A program made the position numbers and the translations under genes. A stretch of 61,058 nucleotides of DNA from Bacillota bacterium. GTDB taxonomy: Bacteria; Bacillota; Clostridia; Acetivibrionales; DSM-1351. The notes under the pieces are model-generated. The model worked only from the letters and a program-made list of their open reading frames with translations. It had not been told where the DNA came from and made no database searches. The stretch lies in assembly GCA_023400235.1 (NCBI GenBank), contig JAEXFI010000006.1, positions 1-61,058 of the forward strand, in the 5' to 3' direction. This document shows, in pieces, positions 43,454 to 51,382 of the stretch (position 1 is the stretch's first letter; every line of letters starts with the position of its first letter).

Positions 43454-44103
43454 ATGTTGATTTCCACAATATCAGAAGAGTTTATCTTTAATTGTCAATG
43501 CCGAAAATTATCACCACGTTCAATCAAAAACTACTCGAAACTAATTAGCTATCTGCTGAATTTCTTAACTGATGCTCATCAGATAACAAATATCGAAGAA
43601 CCTTTTTATTTCCGATATTTATCTTCAAAAAAACTTTCAAATAAATAAAAATGCAGTTCAAGAATGTTTCAATCGTGTGTTACGTGCTTATAAACTAAAA
43701 GATTGTAATGTTCAAAATCTTGTTTGACATCAACACTTATCCAACTTCCTGAGTATCCTTACATCAAATTTTCAGTTGATGTTGCTATTATTAATGAGGA
43801 TGAGGATAGTTCATGGTATCGTTTTAATACATGACAAGGACAACGGACAATATTATTGGAATGAAACTCCTATTGATTCTGAAATCAAAGAAAAATCAGC
43901 GTCTATAAAAAAATGTGGAGAATGGCAGACTGTACGCAATTAGTATATACGCTTAAAGAATTTATATCTTCGACGAAATGACCGAAATCATTCATCCAGA
44001 GTTCTTTATAGAGAATCCGTAAACAATGTATATAATCGTTTTAAGAGTGTCAAATTTGACGTAATTGACTCTGCAAAATTTAAGACTCAAACGATGCATG
44101 GGA
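43454..44103 (+). pseudogene. Integrase-like fragment and degraded coding debris
   Basis: Bases 43454-43648 encode 64 residues resembling the SAM-like N-terminal domain of a tyrosine recombinase (CRKLSPRSIKNYSKLISYLLNFL) and then stop. Further short open stretches follow in shifted frames: NAVQECFNRVLRAYKLKD (about 43650-43727), SVDVAIINEDEDSSWYRFN with a frameshift to IHDKDNGQYYWNETPIDSEIKEKS (about 43750-43940), and RRNDRNHSSRVLYRESVNNVYNRF (about 43970-44103). Frameshifts and stops show these are remnants of at least two former genes. From 44104 to 44314 I see no convincing gene. Confidence 0.55.
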
Positions 44104-44314
44104 ATCGGTATTGAGTACCGAGAAAGATAAGGTGCATAATAAAAAAATCACTTATTTTTTTGAGGTTTTATTATTCGCTAGTTGTTGCAGCTATAACATA
44201 AAGTCCAAAAGGACATCAGGGATTAGCAATAACAGCTATTTTTTACATTTTATTGCAAAATTTATTCTAAAGCAATATAATATAGTAAAATAGTCCATAT
44301 TTAGGAGGCTTATT

Positions 44315-44524
44315 ATGCCAATAACGCATAAAATGGAAATATCCTTTTGGCAAGACAAAAATGATTCTGTTAAGATTACTTTCGGCAAGCATGAAGGAAT
44401 TACCGGAATTACAAGTGTAAATGATAACGTAATATCAAAGAGGGGCAATCCTCATCTATATAAGCAGCTCAGACAAATTTTAGTAAATGAAGGTAAATGG
44501 AATGATGATCGAACTTCAATATAG
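44315..44524 (+). CDS. Small hypothetical protein of the AT-rich island
   Basis: A 69-residue ORF with TAGGAGG upstream of ATG 44315 and a plausible composition (MPITHKMEISFWQDKNDSVKITFGKHEG). It lies 15 bases before a small zinc-ribbon gene with which it probably forms an operon. I recognise no family. Confidence 0.6.
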   Translation: MPITHKMEISFWQDKNDSVKITFGKHEGITGITSVNDNVISKRGNPHLYKQLRQILVNEGKWNDDRTSI

Positions 44525-44539
44525 GAGAGGTATGTACAT

Positions 44540-44740
44540 ATGGCAAAAACATTAAGCACTACAACAGGATATACCAATAAAAACAACCAGATGAATCTAG
44601 GTCATACTGGGCAACAAGGTACAGACCATATGCAGTATTTTTATCAAATGGAGTGCCAAATATGCGGACATCACTATTATGCCAACGGTTCAGATATTTG
44701 GTTGAGAAAATGTCCAAGGTGTCAGGGTGGAAGGCCATAG
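44540..44740 (+). CDS. Small zinc-ribbon protein
   Basis: A 66-residue protein with two CxxC-type knuckles, CQICGHHYYANGSDIWLRKCPRCQGGRP, forming a compact zinc ribbon at the C-terminus. The ANGxDIxxRKCPxCQGG pattern is a recurrent small-protein type in accessory regions of many bacteria, often near defence or mobile genes (from memory, unverified). GGAGAGG lies upstream. Function unknown. Confidence 0.75.
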   Translation: MAKTLSTTTGYTNKNNQMNLGHTGQQGTDHMQYFYQMECQICGHHYYANGSDIWLRKCPRCQGGRP

Positions 44741-44809
44741 ATAAGGTTAAGTGCCATAATATAATTTAAGCTAATTTTTATCTATAGAATCTTAAGTGGA
44801 GGTAAGGCA

Positions 44810-45076
44810 ATGTCATACAGAATGAACATATTGTCTACTGAGACATTAGAAGTTTATCATAATGGGTGTGAAAATTCCGTCGCACTGGTAGTAGGAAATA
44901 AATATAAGTGCCATTACTTTAAGCCAGCAAACAAAAAAGAAAGAAATGAAAACAACAGAGAAGTAGAATTATTAGGATTTACAGATAGTTTTATGCCTGA
45001 AGGTGCTATTATCAGATATAAGGACACTGGACGTAGGGGAATGGTTAATCCCACTTGTCTAATACCTATTGAATGA
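44810..45076 (+). CDS. Small hypothetical protein
   Basis: An 88-residue ORF with GGAGG upstream of ATG 44810. Predicted mostly beta, ending EGAIIRYKDTGRRGMVNPTCLIPIE, which could be a small SH3-like barrel. No family recognised. Same strand as the neighbouring small genes of the island. Confidence 0.6.
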   Translation: MSYRMNILSTETLEVYHNGCENSVALVVGNKYKCHYFKPANKKERNENNREVELLGFTDSFMPEGAIIRYKDTGRRGMVNPTCLIPIE

Positions 45077-45114
45077 AATTAGAGGTTTAATGTATACAAA
45101 AAGGGGAATTTGTT

Positions 45115-45366
45115 ATGAGTGTGCCTAAAGCTAATTTTTATGGTAAATTCTATCTATCAAAAGAGTTTATACATGAAGTTTTAACTGAAACGAAACTTAA
45201 CTTACAAAGATATATAGTTATTGAAGGAAAATTAATGGAAAATGATGAATATAGACTTGAAGAAATTTTAAATCAAGCTGATAAATTAGGATATGATTTT
45301 ATTCAGGTTTTTGATCAACATGGCCAAGATAACGCTTGGATTGAATTAATATTTAGAAGAAAATAA
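45115..45366 (+). CDS. Small hypothetical protein
   Basis: An 83-residue ORF (MSVPKANFYGKFYLSKEF..WIELIFRRK), acidic and probably alpha/beta. GGGG lies seven bases before ATG 45115. No family recognised; typical AT-rich codon use of the island. Confidence 0.55.
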   Translation: MSVPKANFYGKFYLSKEFIHEVLTETKLNLQRYIVIEGKLMENDEYRLEEILNQADKLGYDFIQVFDQHGQDNAWIELIFRRK

Positions 45367-45395
45367 AAATACTATTTTAATTGCTAGGAGCATGT

Positions 45396-45542
45396 ATGGA
45401 AAAGGATAAAGAAAAGATAAAACAAGATATGGAAAAGATTTTGAAAAGACATGGTAAAACTTTGAAAAAATATATGCTTGAGGTTGGAAAAGAACAGTTT
45501 GAAAAAGAACTAGAAGAACTTATAAAGAATGATAAAGAATAA
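45396..45542 (+). CDS. Short highly charged hypothetical protein
   Basis: A 48-residue Lys/Glu-rich helical ORF (MEKDKEKIKQDMEKILKRHG..) with AGGAG six bases before ATG 45396. Very low complexity; might be a real small protein co-transcribed with the preceding gene or a chance ORF. Confidence 0.45.
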   Translation: MEKDKEKIKQDMEKILKRHGKTLKKYMLEVGKEQFEKELEELIKNDKE

Positions 45543-45698
45543 TTAGTTCAACATTTTTCAATATCCGTCAAATTTGATGTGGCGCTGACACTAATAATAC
45601 TGACCTTGGAATAATCAGAACTATTTTTTTGCAATTTTTATTGCTACTTCCAGGTAGTAGTTTTATACAATAAAAGTAAAATATTAAGGAGGGGTTGA

Positions 45699-45959
45699 GT
45701 GGATAACAAAATTATAAAAATTCCAATAAATCGAGAGCAGAGATTAATCAATGAACATGGACAAGGATATGTACCGTGCGAGGTTTCAGGTAGATGGTTA
45801 CAGTTTCCTAATGAGTCTCAGGTTGTCGATGGAAAAGAATTAATGTTTGTAGATGTTATGACCTATGATATTAATCAAAATATAAGAAAAATATGCAATC
45901 TATGTTTATCAAGAGAAGATATTTTAAGAGCTTTAAATAATATAAAAATGGGAGAATGA
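45699..45959 (+). CDS. Small hypothetical protein
   Basis: An 86-residue ORF starting at GTG 45699, seven bases after GGAGGGG. Contains GYVPCEVSGRWLQFPN and CNLCLSREDILRALNN; the single CxxC is suggestive but not a complete zinc site. No family recognised. Confidence 0.6.
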   Translation: MDNKIIKIPINREQRLINEHGQGYVPCEVSGRWLQFPNESQVVDGKELMFVDVMTYDINQNIRKICNLCLSREDILRALNNIKMGE

Positions 45960-46041
45960 GAAAAGTCTTTTAATTATCTGAATGCCGAAATATGCACTAA
46001 TGTAAATGCTATGAAATATCCATTTTAAGGAGTCAGGAAAT

Positions 46042-46374
46042 ATGATTAATTTTTTAACCCAGCATAAAGATGAAATTATTATGCTCATTATTGGTGTTTT
46101 GATTGGTGGAGTTATGACGCATATTTCAAAGTTTTTTGGGAAATGTTTACTGAAGCTCAAAGAACAAATAATGATTTTTTATAGCTTTCTAAAGCGTAGG
46201 ATAAGTGGTAATTATAACCTTAACGAACTTGAAAAAATGTTATCAAAGCCTGAGAATAAATTATCAAAGAGAGAATTAAGAGTTGTTAATCAATATAAGG
46301 AAAATCAGAAAGGGAAAGAACAACTTCGTAATGTTTTAACAAGTATTCGAGGGGTTCAACGTAGAAGGCATTAA
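46042..46374 (+). CDS. Small membrane-anchored hypothetical protein
   Basis: A 110-residue protein with one N-terminal membrane segment (IIMLIIGVLIGGVMTHIS, about 12-30) followed by a Lys/Arg-rich cytoplasmic tail of about 70 residues. AAGGAG precedes ATG 46042. No family recognised. Confidence 0.6.
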   Translation: MINFLTQHKDEIIMLIIGVLIGGVMTHISKFFGKCLLKLKEQIMIFYSFLKRRISGNYNLNELEKMLSKPENKLSKRELRVVNQYKENQKGKEQLRNVLTSIRGVQRRRH

Positions 46375-46541
46375 TATATTTTTGGGTACTTAAAATGAGT
46401 GGATATAGGAGATAACGCCAATGACGACAAGAATAATTCCTGTGGGATTTATTTGATGGCAAAACAAAAGTACTGGTCAAGTGCATATCATGCAGAATGT
46501 GGAAATTTTTATAGAACCTTATGTGTGTTTACAATTAATAT

Positions 46542-46709
46542 ATGAGCAAATTTAATAAAATAAAAAAGAAAGGATTTAGAGTTTGGAATGTAAAATTAGA
46601 TGATAAAATTATACTATTCCAGCTTGCTAATTCAACATTGTTACAATTATATAAAACTAAGGATAGGGAAATAATTGATTATCTTGTTTCTATTAGAAAG
46701 ATAAAATAA
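46542..46709 (+). CDS. Short hypothetical ORF, weak
   Basis: A 55-residue basic ORF (MSKFNKIKKKGFRVWNVKLDDKIILFQ..) with no ribosome binding site. The segment 46375-46541 just before it contains another very short open stretch (MAKQKYWSSAYHAECG), so both may be remnants. Confidence 0.3.
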   Translation: MSKFNKIKKKGFRVWNVKLDDKIILFQLANSTLLQLYKTKDREIIDYLVSIRKIK

Positions 46710-46799
46710 CTTTACTCAAACCTGATATATTCTTGCAAAATTTACTCCAAATCGATACAATTAAGTTAAAAATTGCTAATGATTGGAGGAAAAAAGTGT

Positions 46800-47111
46800 A
46801 TGGAATCAATTGATACTGGAATTTTTAAAGAATTTGAAAAGTATATGCTTGATAATAAATATACTTTAAATGTTATTGATGAAATGTCAATAAGGGGGAT
46901 TAAAGATAATTTTATTGTTCACTTCTATTATGATTGGAAATATTATCAATTTGTTATTTATGTGTCAGATAACGGGTATAAATTGTATGCTACTATGTTT
47001 TTGCAAATTGAAAATGGGTATCAGCTAAATTTTGATAATGATAAAAGAGTTTTCGGTGACTTAAAAGACATTTTACAATTTACTAGTTCTGAAATTAATA
47101 GAGACATATAA
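46800..47111 (+). CDS. Small hypothetical protein
   Basis: A 103-residue acidic alpha/beta ORF (FIVHFYYDWKYYQFVIYVSDNGYKLYATMFLQIENG is a run of beta strands). GGAGG stands ten bases before ATG 46800. It could be a small immunity-type protein by shape and context, but nothing identifies it. Confidence 0.6.
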   Translation: MESIDTGIFKEFEKYMLDNKYTLNVIDEMSIRGIKDNFIVHFYYDWKYYQFVIYVSDNGYKLYATMFLQIENGYQLNFDNDKRVFGDLKDILQFTSSEINRDI

Positions 47112-47125
47112 AGGTAGGATATAAT

Positions 47126-47371
47126 ATGAGAATAATTTTGAAGTGTACAAATTGCGGAAACGAGATATTACTTTATCCGTACGGTAGCGGAAATTTATTG
47201 GATTTAAGAGATTCTTTAACCGGAAATGGATTCACTTTATCTACTCCGGATATAGATATATCTGGAGTACTTGAAGATATAGAAGATTTAAGTGATGTTG
47301 ATGTGGAAATAAGAAGTATAAGAATTGATTGTGATAATTGTGGTGATTACATAGAACTTAGAGATTTTTAG
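47126..47371 (+). CDS. Small zinc-ribbon-like protein
   Basis: An 81-residue protein with an N-terminal CTNCG knuckle and a C-terminal CDNCG knuckle, so the two CxxC pairs could form one split zinc site around a 55-residue acidic insert. GGTAGGA precedes ATG 47126, 14 bases after the previous gene. Function unknown. Confidence 0.6.
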   Translation: MRIILKCTNCGNEILLYPYGSGNLLDLRDSLTGNGFTLSTPDIDISGVLEDIEDLSDVDVEIRSIRIDCDNCGDYIELRDF

Positions 47372-47449
47372 AATAGGTAAGGGGTAAGTTTCAAAGTTTG
47401 TGTAAACGATAAAAATTGATGTTGAAGATAACCAAAACGGTCTCTTTAT

Positions 47450-47498
47450 AACAGCACTTTTTTCAGGTGATTTCATCTGGGAAGAGTGCTGTTTTTTT
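47450..47498. terminator. Terminator at right edge of the island
   Basis: AACAGCACT (47450-47458) pairs with AGTGCTGTT with further inner pairs, followed by TTTTTTG. Its left arm repeats that of the hairpin after gapA (43400-43452). Confidence 0.8.
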
Positions 47499-47576
47499 GT
47501 TCTTTAATTAATTATTCCATTGTTACTAAATCATAGGTTTCAGGAAGGCTGTTTTTATCCAGATTTGAGTATTCTA
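47491..47576 (-). pseudogene. Duplicated 3' end of the lipoprotein gene
   Basis: An 86-base segment matches 48405-48490, the 3' end of the lipoprotein gene, at 82 positions. It encodes EYSNLDKNSLPETYDLVTME and then stops at TAA, because TAT changed to TAA relative to the intact copy. Only the tail remains. It shows that a lipoprotein-protease unit was once duplicated here, with most of the second lipoprotein copy lost. From 47577 to 47668 nothing else is seen. Confidence 0.8.
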
Positions 47577-47668
47577 AGAAAATAAATATTCTTGATGCTA
47601 TAAAAAAATAAGTCAGGGATTCTTTATATTATTATCCCAGACTTATTAGTTAAACCTATAAAAAAGTA

Positions 47669-48388
47669 TTAATGTGGACACTTTGAACATACGCCAGCAG
47701 TTGGGGAGCAACTTTCAATTTTATATCCATCGCAAACAGTACAATATCTCCAATGTACTGGGATACTTATTGAATAACCGGGTACACGGGTATATTGCGT
47801 CCACGAATGGGAAGTATGTTGTCCGGTGATTACCTTAAAGCCTTTAATATCCTGTGTAGAGGGCATCGTTGCTGTGCGATCAGCTTCAATTCCACACATT
47901 AGCTTGTTAAAGTTTGCTGGATCATATAAATCGTTTAGTCCATATGCATGGCCAAATTCATGAGCAGCAGTTGTTGAAGTAAAGGAATAATTACGATTGA
48001 ATTTGATTCTCCAATAAGTTAGATGACCATTTGAATCGCAAGATTGGTCATAAAAGAGTGCGGCTATCCCTTGTGTAGAACCACCCTCAAAAGTGTGAAG
48101 TACTCCTGTTCCTGAAGAACTTTCAGTGACCGAACCATAATTACTCCATTTACTTGCTCCGTTCCTTACTATAGTTTTCAATGCATCAGTCATGTTTCTA
48201 TCACTTTCCATAAACTTATATGTAATATTATTTGAATTTGAATGATTATCTTCCTTTATATCCCAGCCTATTGATTCACCCCAACTAATTATCCCAGACT
48301 GGCTAGATGAATGGGCATATGTCATCTGAGAGCTTATAAGGGTAAGTACCAGAACGATAGTTAGCAACTTGTGTATTCTCTTGTTCAT
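47669..48388 (-). CDS. Exported zinc metalloprotease (metzincin-like)
   Basis: A 239-residue protein with a signal peptide (KLLTIVLVLTLISSQMTYA). The zinc motif HEFGHAYGLND (HExxHxxGxxD) and a nearby Met-turn candidate (KLMCGIEADRTATM) place it with matrixin-like metzincins. The C-terminal ~45 residues (RYCTVCDGYKIESCSPTAGVCSKCPH) carry six cysteines and could form a small disulfide or zinc module. It lies 10 bases after the lipoprotein gene in the same direction and is probably co-transcribed. Substrate unknown. Confidence 0.85.
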   Translation of the reverse strand: MNKRIHKLLTIVLVLTLISSQMTYAHSSSQSGIISWGESIGWDIKEDNHSNSNNITYKFMESDRNMTDALKTIVRNGASKWSNYGSVTESSSGTGVLHTFEGGSTQGIAALFYDQSCDSNGHLTYWRIKFNRNYSFTSTTAAHEFGHAYGLNDLYDPANFNKLMCGIEADRTATMPSTQDIKGFKVITGQHTSHSWTQYTRVPGYSISIPVHWRYCTVCDGYKIESCSPTAGVCSKCPH

Positions 48389-48398
48389 TATGCATACC

Positions 48399-49118
48399 TC
48401 ACTTGTTTTTTTGTTCTTTAATTAAATATTCCATTGTTACTAAATCATAGGTTTCAGGAAGGCCGTTTTTATCTAGATTTGAATATTCTATTGAATAACT
48501 TTTAGCCAGAGTATTTCTGATTTTATCAATAGCAGTATTCTCAGTTATTTTTGCATCTGCTAACTGAGGGCAATTCCCAACCTGTTTGACAGCATAATCC
48601 ATGCCCTTGCCTGCATTGATAATTCTGAATATGCCGGTTTGTTCACCTAATATATAATATCCATCTTCTTTTTCAGCCTTCTCAAGATACAATATTAACT
48701 TGTCGCCATTTCTAAATAAGGGACTGTTCTCAATAGTGTAATAGGAATTGCCTGTCTGTATTATATTTATTTCTTTAAGATTATTGTCTTCATTGCTTTT
48801 AAAGGTTTTATTCAATTCGGCTCTAAAGGTTGTTGTTTCCAATTTAAATTCGTCTGTAACTTCTCCAAGCCATTCAAGGATTGTTACTTCGGCTATGATA
48901 TCTGCTTTTTTAAAGGTTTTATTAAAATCAAAGCCTTCAATAAGGCTTGCGGACATTGTCCCTTTTTGTCCGACCTGATGAGGTGTGTCCTTTAAAATAT
49001 TCCGGGCTTGTTGGGTTGTATCGGCAGTTGCTTGTTGTTTTGCAGTAATATTACCGCATCCGCTTAATGCTATACTTAAAACAGTAAGCAGGCTTAAGAA
49101 ATTAATAATTCGTTTCAT
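48399..49118 (-). CDS. Hypothetical lipoprotein
   Basis: A 239-residue protein with a lipoprotein signal (LLTVLSIALSGCGN; Cys21 follows LSG). Mature part is alpha/beta: DIIAEVTILEWLGEVTDEF, TTFRAELNKTF, FRNGDKLILYLEK, and EDGYYILGEQTGIFRI. This resembles small secreted domains that recur before metalloproteases in clostridia. Upstream gene of the protease pair; a truncated copy of its tail is at 47491-47576. 49119-49396 is AT-rich and holds the divergent promoters of this gene and fabV. Confidence 0.8.
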   Translation of the reverse strand: MKRIINFLSLLTVLSIALSGCGNITAKQQATADTTQQARNILKDTPHQVGQKGTMSASLIEGFDFNKTFKKADIIAEVTILEWLGEVTDEFKLETTTFRAELNKTFKSNEDNNLKEINIIQTGNSYYTIENSPLFRNGDKLILYLEKAEKEDGYYILGEQTGIFRIINAGKGMDYAVKQVGNCPQLADAKITENTAIDKIRNTLAKSYSIEYSNLDKNGLPETYDLVTMEYLIKEQKNK

Positions 49119-49396
49119 TTACTTTTTACCTCCCATGATTAGCATTGTAAAAATGCAAAAGATAATATTTATTAGGGTTATTTCACTTACTTGTAAAATA
49201 TTAGCATATACTTATCAAAAAAATATGTCAGAATATCTGCTGCCTTCTGTTACAATTCATATTTATAACCAAGTAATAATATCTAGTTTTAAATTATTCC
49301 AAAATGTGTTATACTAATCATAAAAGTTTTTATATGTATTTGTTTTTGAGAATAAAAATAAACTAAAATAAATAATTTTGTTCCAGGAGGTTTATT

Positions 49397-50584
49397 ATGA
49401 TTGTAACTCCAAAATTCAGAGGCTTTATTTGTACGACCTCTCACCCTGCAGGCTGCGAATACAGCGTAAGACAGCAGGTTCAATATGTTAAAAAGCAAAA
49501 GAAAATATCCGGTGCCAAAAAGGTGCTTGTCATAGGTGCCTCCACAGGGTATGGACTTTCCTCCAGAATAGCAGCGGCTTTTGGCTGCGGCGCATCTACC
49601 ATAGGACTGTTTTTTGAAAGACCGGCCTCGGGAAATAAAACAGCTTCCGCAGGCTGGTACAATTCTGCCGCCTTTGAAAAATTTGCCCGGGAGGAAGGCC
49701 TGTATGCAAAGAGCATAAATGGAGATGCATTTTCAAACGAAATCAAGCAGCAGACGATTGAACTCATAAAAAAGGATATTGGCAAGGTGGATATGGTTAT
49801 ATACAGCATTGCCTCACCAAGAAGGACACATCCTGTAACAGGAGAGGTGTTCAATTCTGTGCTGAAACCCATCGGCAGCTCCAGCACGGTTAAAACCGTG
49901 GATTTCCACACACAGCAGGTGACGGAGTCCACCATTGAACCGGCTGATGAGGAGGAAATCAGGCAGACCGTGGCAGTTATGGGCGGCGAGGACTGGGATA
50001 TGTGGGTGAAGGCCCTTAAGGAGGCCGAGGTGCTGGAACAGGGAGCTGTTACAATTGCATATTCCTATGTAGGACCTGAAATGACCCACGCCATCTATAG
50101 AAAAGGCACAATAGGCAGAGCCAAGGACGATCTGGAAGCAACGGCCATAAGGCTTACAGAGGACAATAAGGACCTGGGCCTTAAGGCATATGTATCCATA
50201 AACAAGGCTGTGGTTACCCAGGCCAGCGCTGCAATTCCCGTGATTTCCATCTACATCAGCGTGCTGTTCAAGGTGATGCAGGATATGAATATTCATGAAG
50301 GAACCATAGAGCAAATGTACAGAATGCTCAGCGACAGAGTTTATTCAGGAGATTTGAAGCTTGATGAAAAGGGCCGCATATGCATGGACGACTGGGAAAT
50401 GCGCCCGGAGGTGCAGGCTGAGGTGGCAAGGCTTTGGGCTGAGGCAAACAATGAAAATATAAGGGAGATATCCGATATTGAAGGCTACAGGAAGGAATTC
50501 TTCAGGCTCTTCGGCTTTGAGTTCGAGGGAGTGGACTACAGTGCAGATGTGGATGTTGACGTGAAAATTGCAAGCATTGAGTAA
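49397..50584 (+). CDS. fabV: Trans-2-enoyl-CoA/ACP reductase, NADH-dependent (FabV/TER)
   Basis: A 395-residue short-chain-dehydrogenase-like enzyme of the FabV/TER family. Its N-terminus MIVTPKFRGFICTTSHPAGC and the cofactor site KKVLVIGASTGYGLSSRIAAAFG are diagnostic, and the catalytic Tyr-x8-Lys lies in YSYVGPEMTHAIYRKGTIGRAKDDLEATA. It reduces enoyl-ACP or enoyl-CoA with NADH. In clostridia it may serve fatty-acid synthesis or butyrate-type chain elongation. CCAGGAGG precedes ATG 49397. A terminator follows. Confidence 0.95.
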   Translation: MIVTPKFRGFICTTSHPAGCEYSVRQQVQYVKKQKKISGAKKVLVIGASTGYGLSSRIAAAFGCGASTIGLFFERPASGNKTASAGWYNSAAFEKFAREEGLYAKSINGDAFSNEIKQQTIELIKKDIGKVDMVIYSIASPRRTHPVTGEVFNSVLKPIGSSSTVKTVDFHTQQVTESTIEPADEEEIRQTVAVMGGEDWDMWVKALKEAEVLEQGAVTIAYSYVGPEMTHAIYRKGTIGRAKDDLEATAIRLTEDNKDLGLKAYVSINKAVVTQASAAIPVISIYISVLFKVMQDMNIHEGTIEQMYRMLSDRVYSGDLKLDEKGRICMDDWEMRPEVQAEVARLWAEANNENIREISDIEGYRKEFFRLFGFEFEGVDYSADVDVDVKIASIE

Positions 50585-50655
50585 TAAAAGAGTAAATAAA
50601 AATAAGTAAATAAAAATTAGCAAAATAAAATCCAGACAAGGTTTACGTAAAATAA

Positions 50656-50706
50656 AAACAGGCACGGAGCTGTTAAAGCTTGCTCAGCTCCCGTGCCTGT
50701 TTCTAT
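50656..50706. terminator. Bidirectional terminator between fabV and yfcE-like gene
   Basis: AAACAGGCACGGAGCTG (50656-50672) pairs with CAGCTCCCGTGCCTGTTT (50685-50702) with one bulged C, followed by CTATTTATG. Strong GC stem between convergent genes. Confidence 0.85.
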
Positions 50707-50769
50707 TTATGTGAGGGATACCAGCCGTGCTGCGTGTGATTATGACCAGGGTCTTGCTATTATGAATTG

Positions 50770-50888
50770 TCAGGTGCAATTCTCCAACTCGTTGCAGTGT
50801 AATGCTTTGACGTTTACAGTGTAATGCTGCAGCCCGTTACAGCGCAAAACTCGATACAGTGCAATGCATTGACGTTACAGTGTAATAA
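50770..50888. repeat. Degenerate 21-22-bp tandem repeat
   Basis: Five or six degenerate copies of a unit whose minus-strand consensus is ATTACACTGTAACGTCAAAGC. The clearest copies are near 50790-50811, 50812-50835, 50850-50870 and 50871-50888. The last copy encodes the final residues of the yfcE-like gene, so the array may have grown from that gene's 3' end. Confidence 0.65.
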
Positions 50889-51366
50889 TCTCACCGGTTA
50901 TACTGCTGCCCTGGACCTGCAAAAGTCCATAGCTGCACTTCTCCTGCCTTCTTCTGTCCATAGCTGAGCCTGGGTTAAAGTACAGGATACCGTTGTGAAG
51001 GGTATTGACAGGTATGTGGCTGTGACCAAAAACAACGCAATGAACATTTTCATCTATAAAGGCCTTCCTGGAATTTTCCGCTGCTGTGCCGCTGTATCCG
51101 TGACCGTGAAAAACTCCTATCCGGCAAGCTTCAACCTCAATTATTTTTTTATAGGGCAGCATGGCCGTAAGGTACTCATCGTCATTATTGCCCAGTACGG
51201 CATATACAGGAGCAAGCTCCTGAAGCTCATACAGCACATAGTCCCTGCATAAGTCTCCAGCATGTATTATCATATGGACTTCCGAAAGCTTGTCCAGCAG
51301 ACTGGCCGGCAGCTTTGAACCCCTGCGGGGGATATGGGTATCTGAAATTACTCCTATGGTTGTCAA
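50875..51366 (-). CDS. YfcE/MJ0936 family metallophosphoesterase
   Basis: A 163-residue phosphodiesterase. All metal motifs are present: DTHIPRRG, HAGDL, LGNNDDE, GVFHGHGY and GHSHIPV. ATG 51366 is the last in-frame start. It probably shares a transcript with the AraC gene 16 bases upstream. The 3' end merges with a repeat array. Substrate unknown; relatives hydrolyse model diesters such as bis-pNPP. Confidence 0.92.
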   Translation of the reverse strand: MTTIGVISDTHIPRRGSKLPASLLDKLSEVHMIIHAGDLCRDYVLYELQELAPVYAVLGNNDDEYLTAMLPYKKIIEVEACRIGVFHGHGYSGTAAENSRKAFIDENVHCVVFGHSHIPVNTLHNGILYFNPGSAMDRRRQEKCSYGLLQVQGSSITGEIITL

Positions 51367-51382
51367 GGTTATATGCCTCCCG

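Noticed and set aside
44111..44293. A 60-codon ORF in the integrase debris
   Set aside because: No ribosome binding site, overlaps degraded sequence, and composition does not look like a protein.
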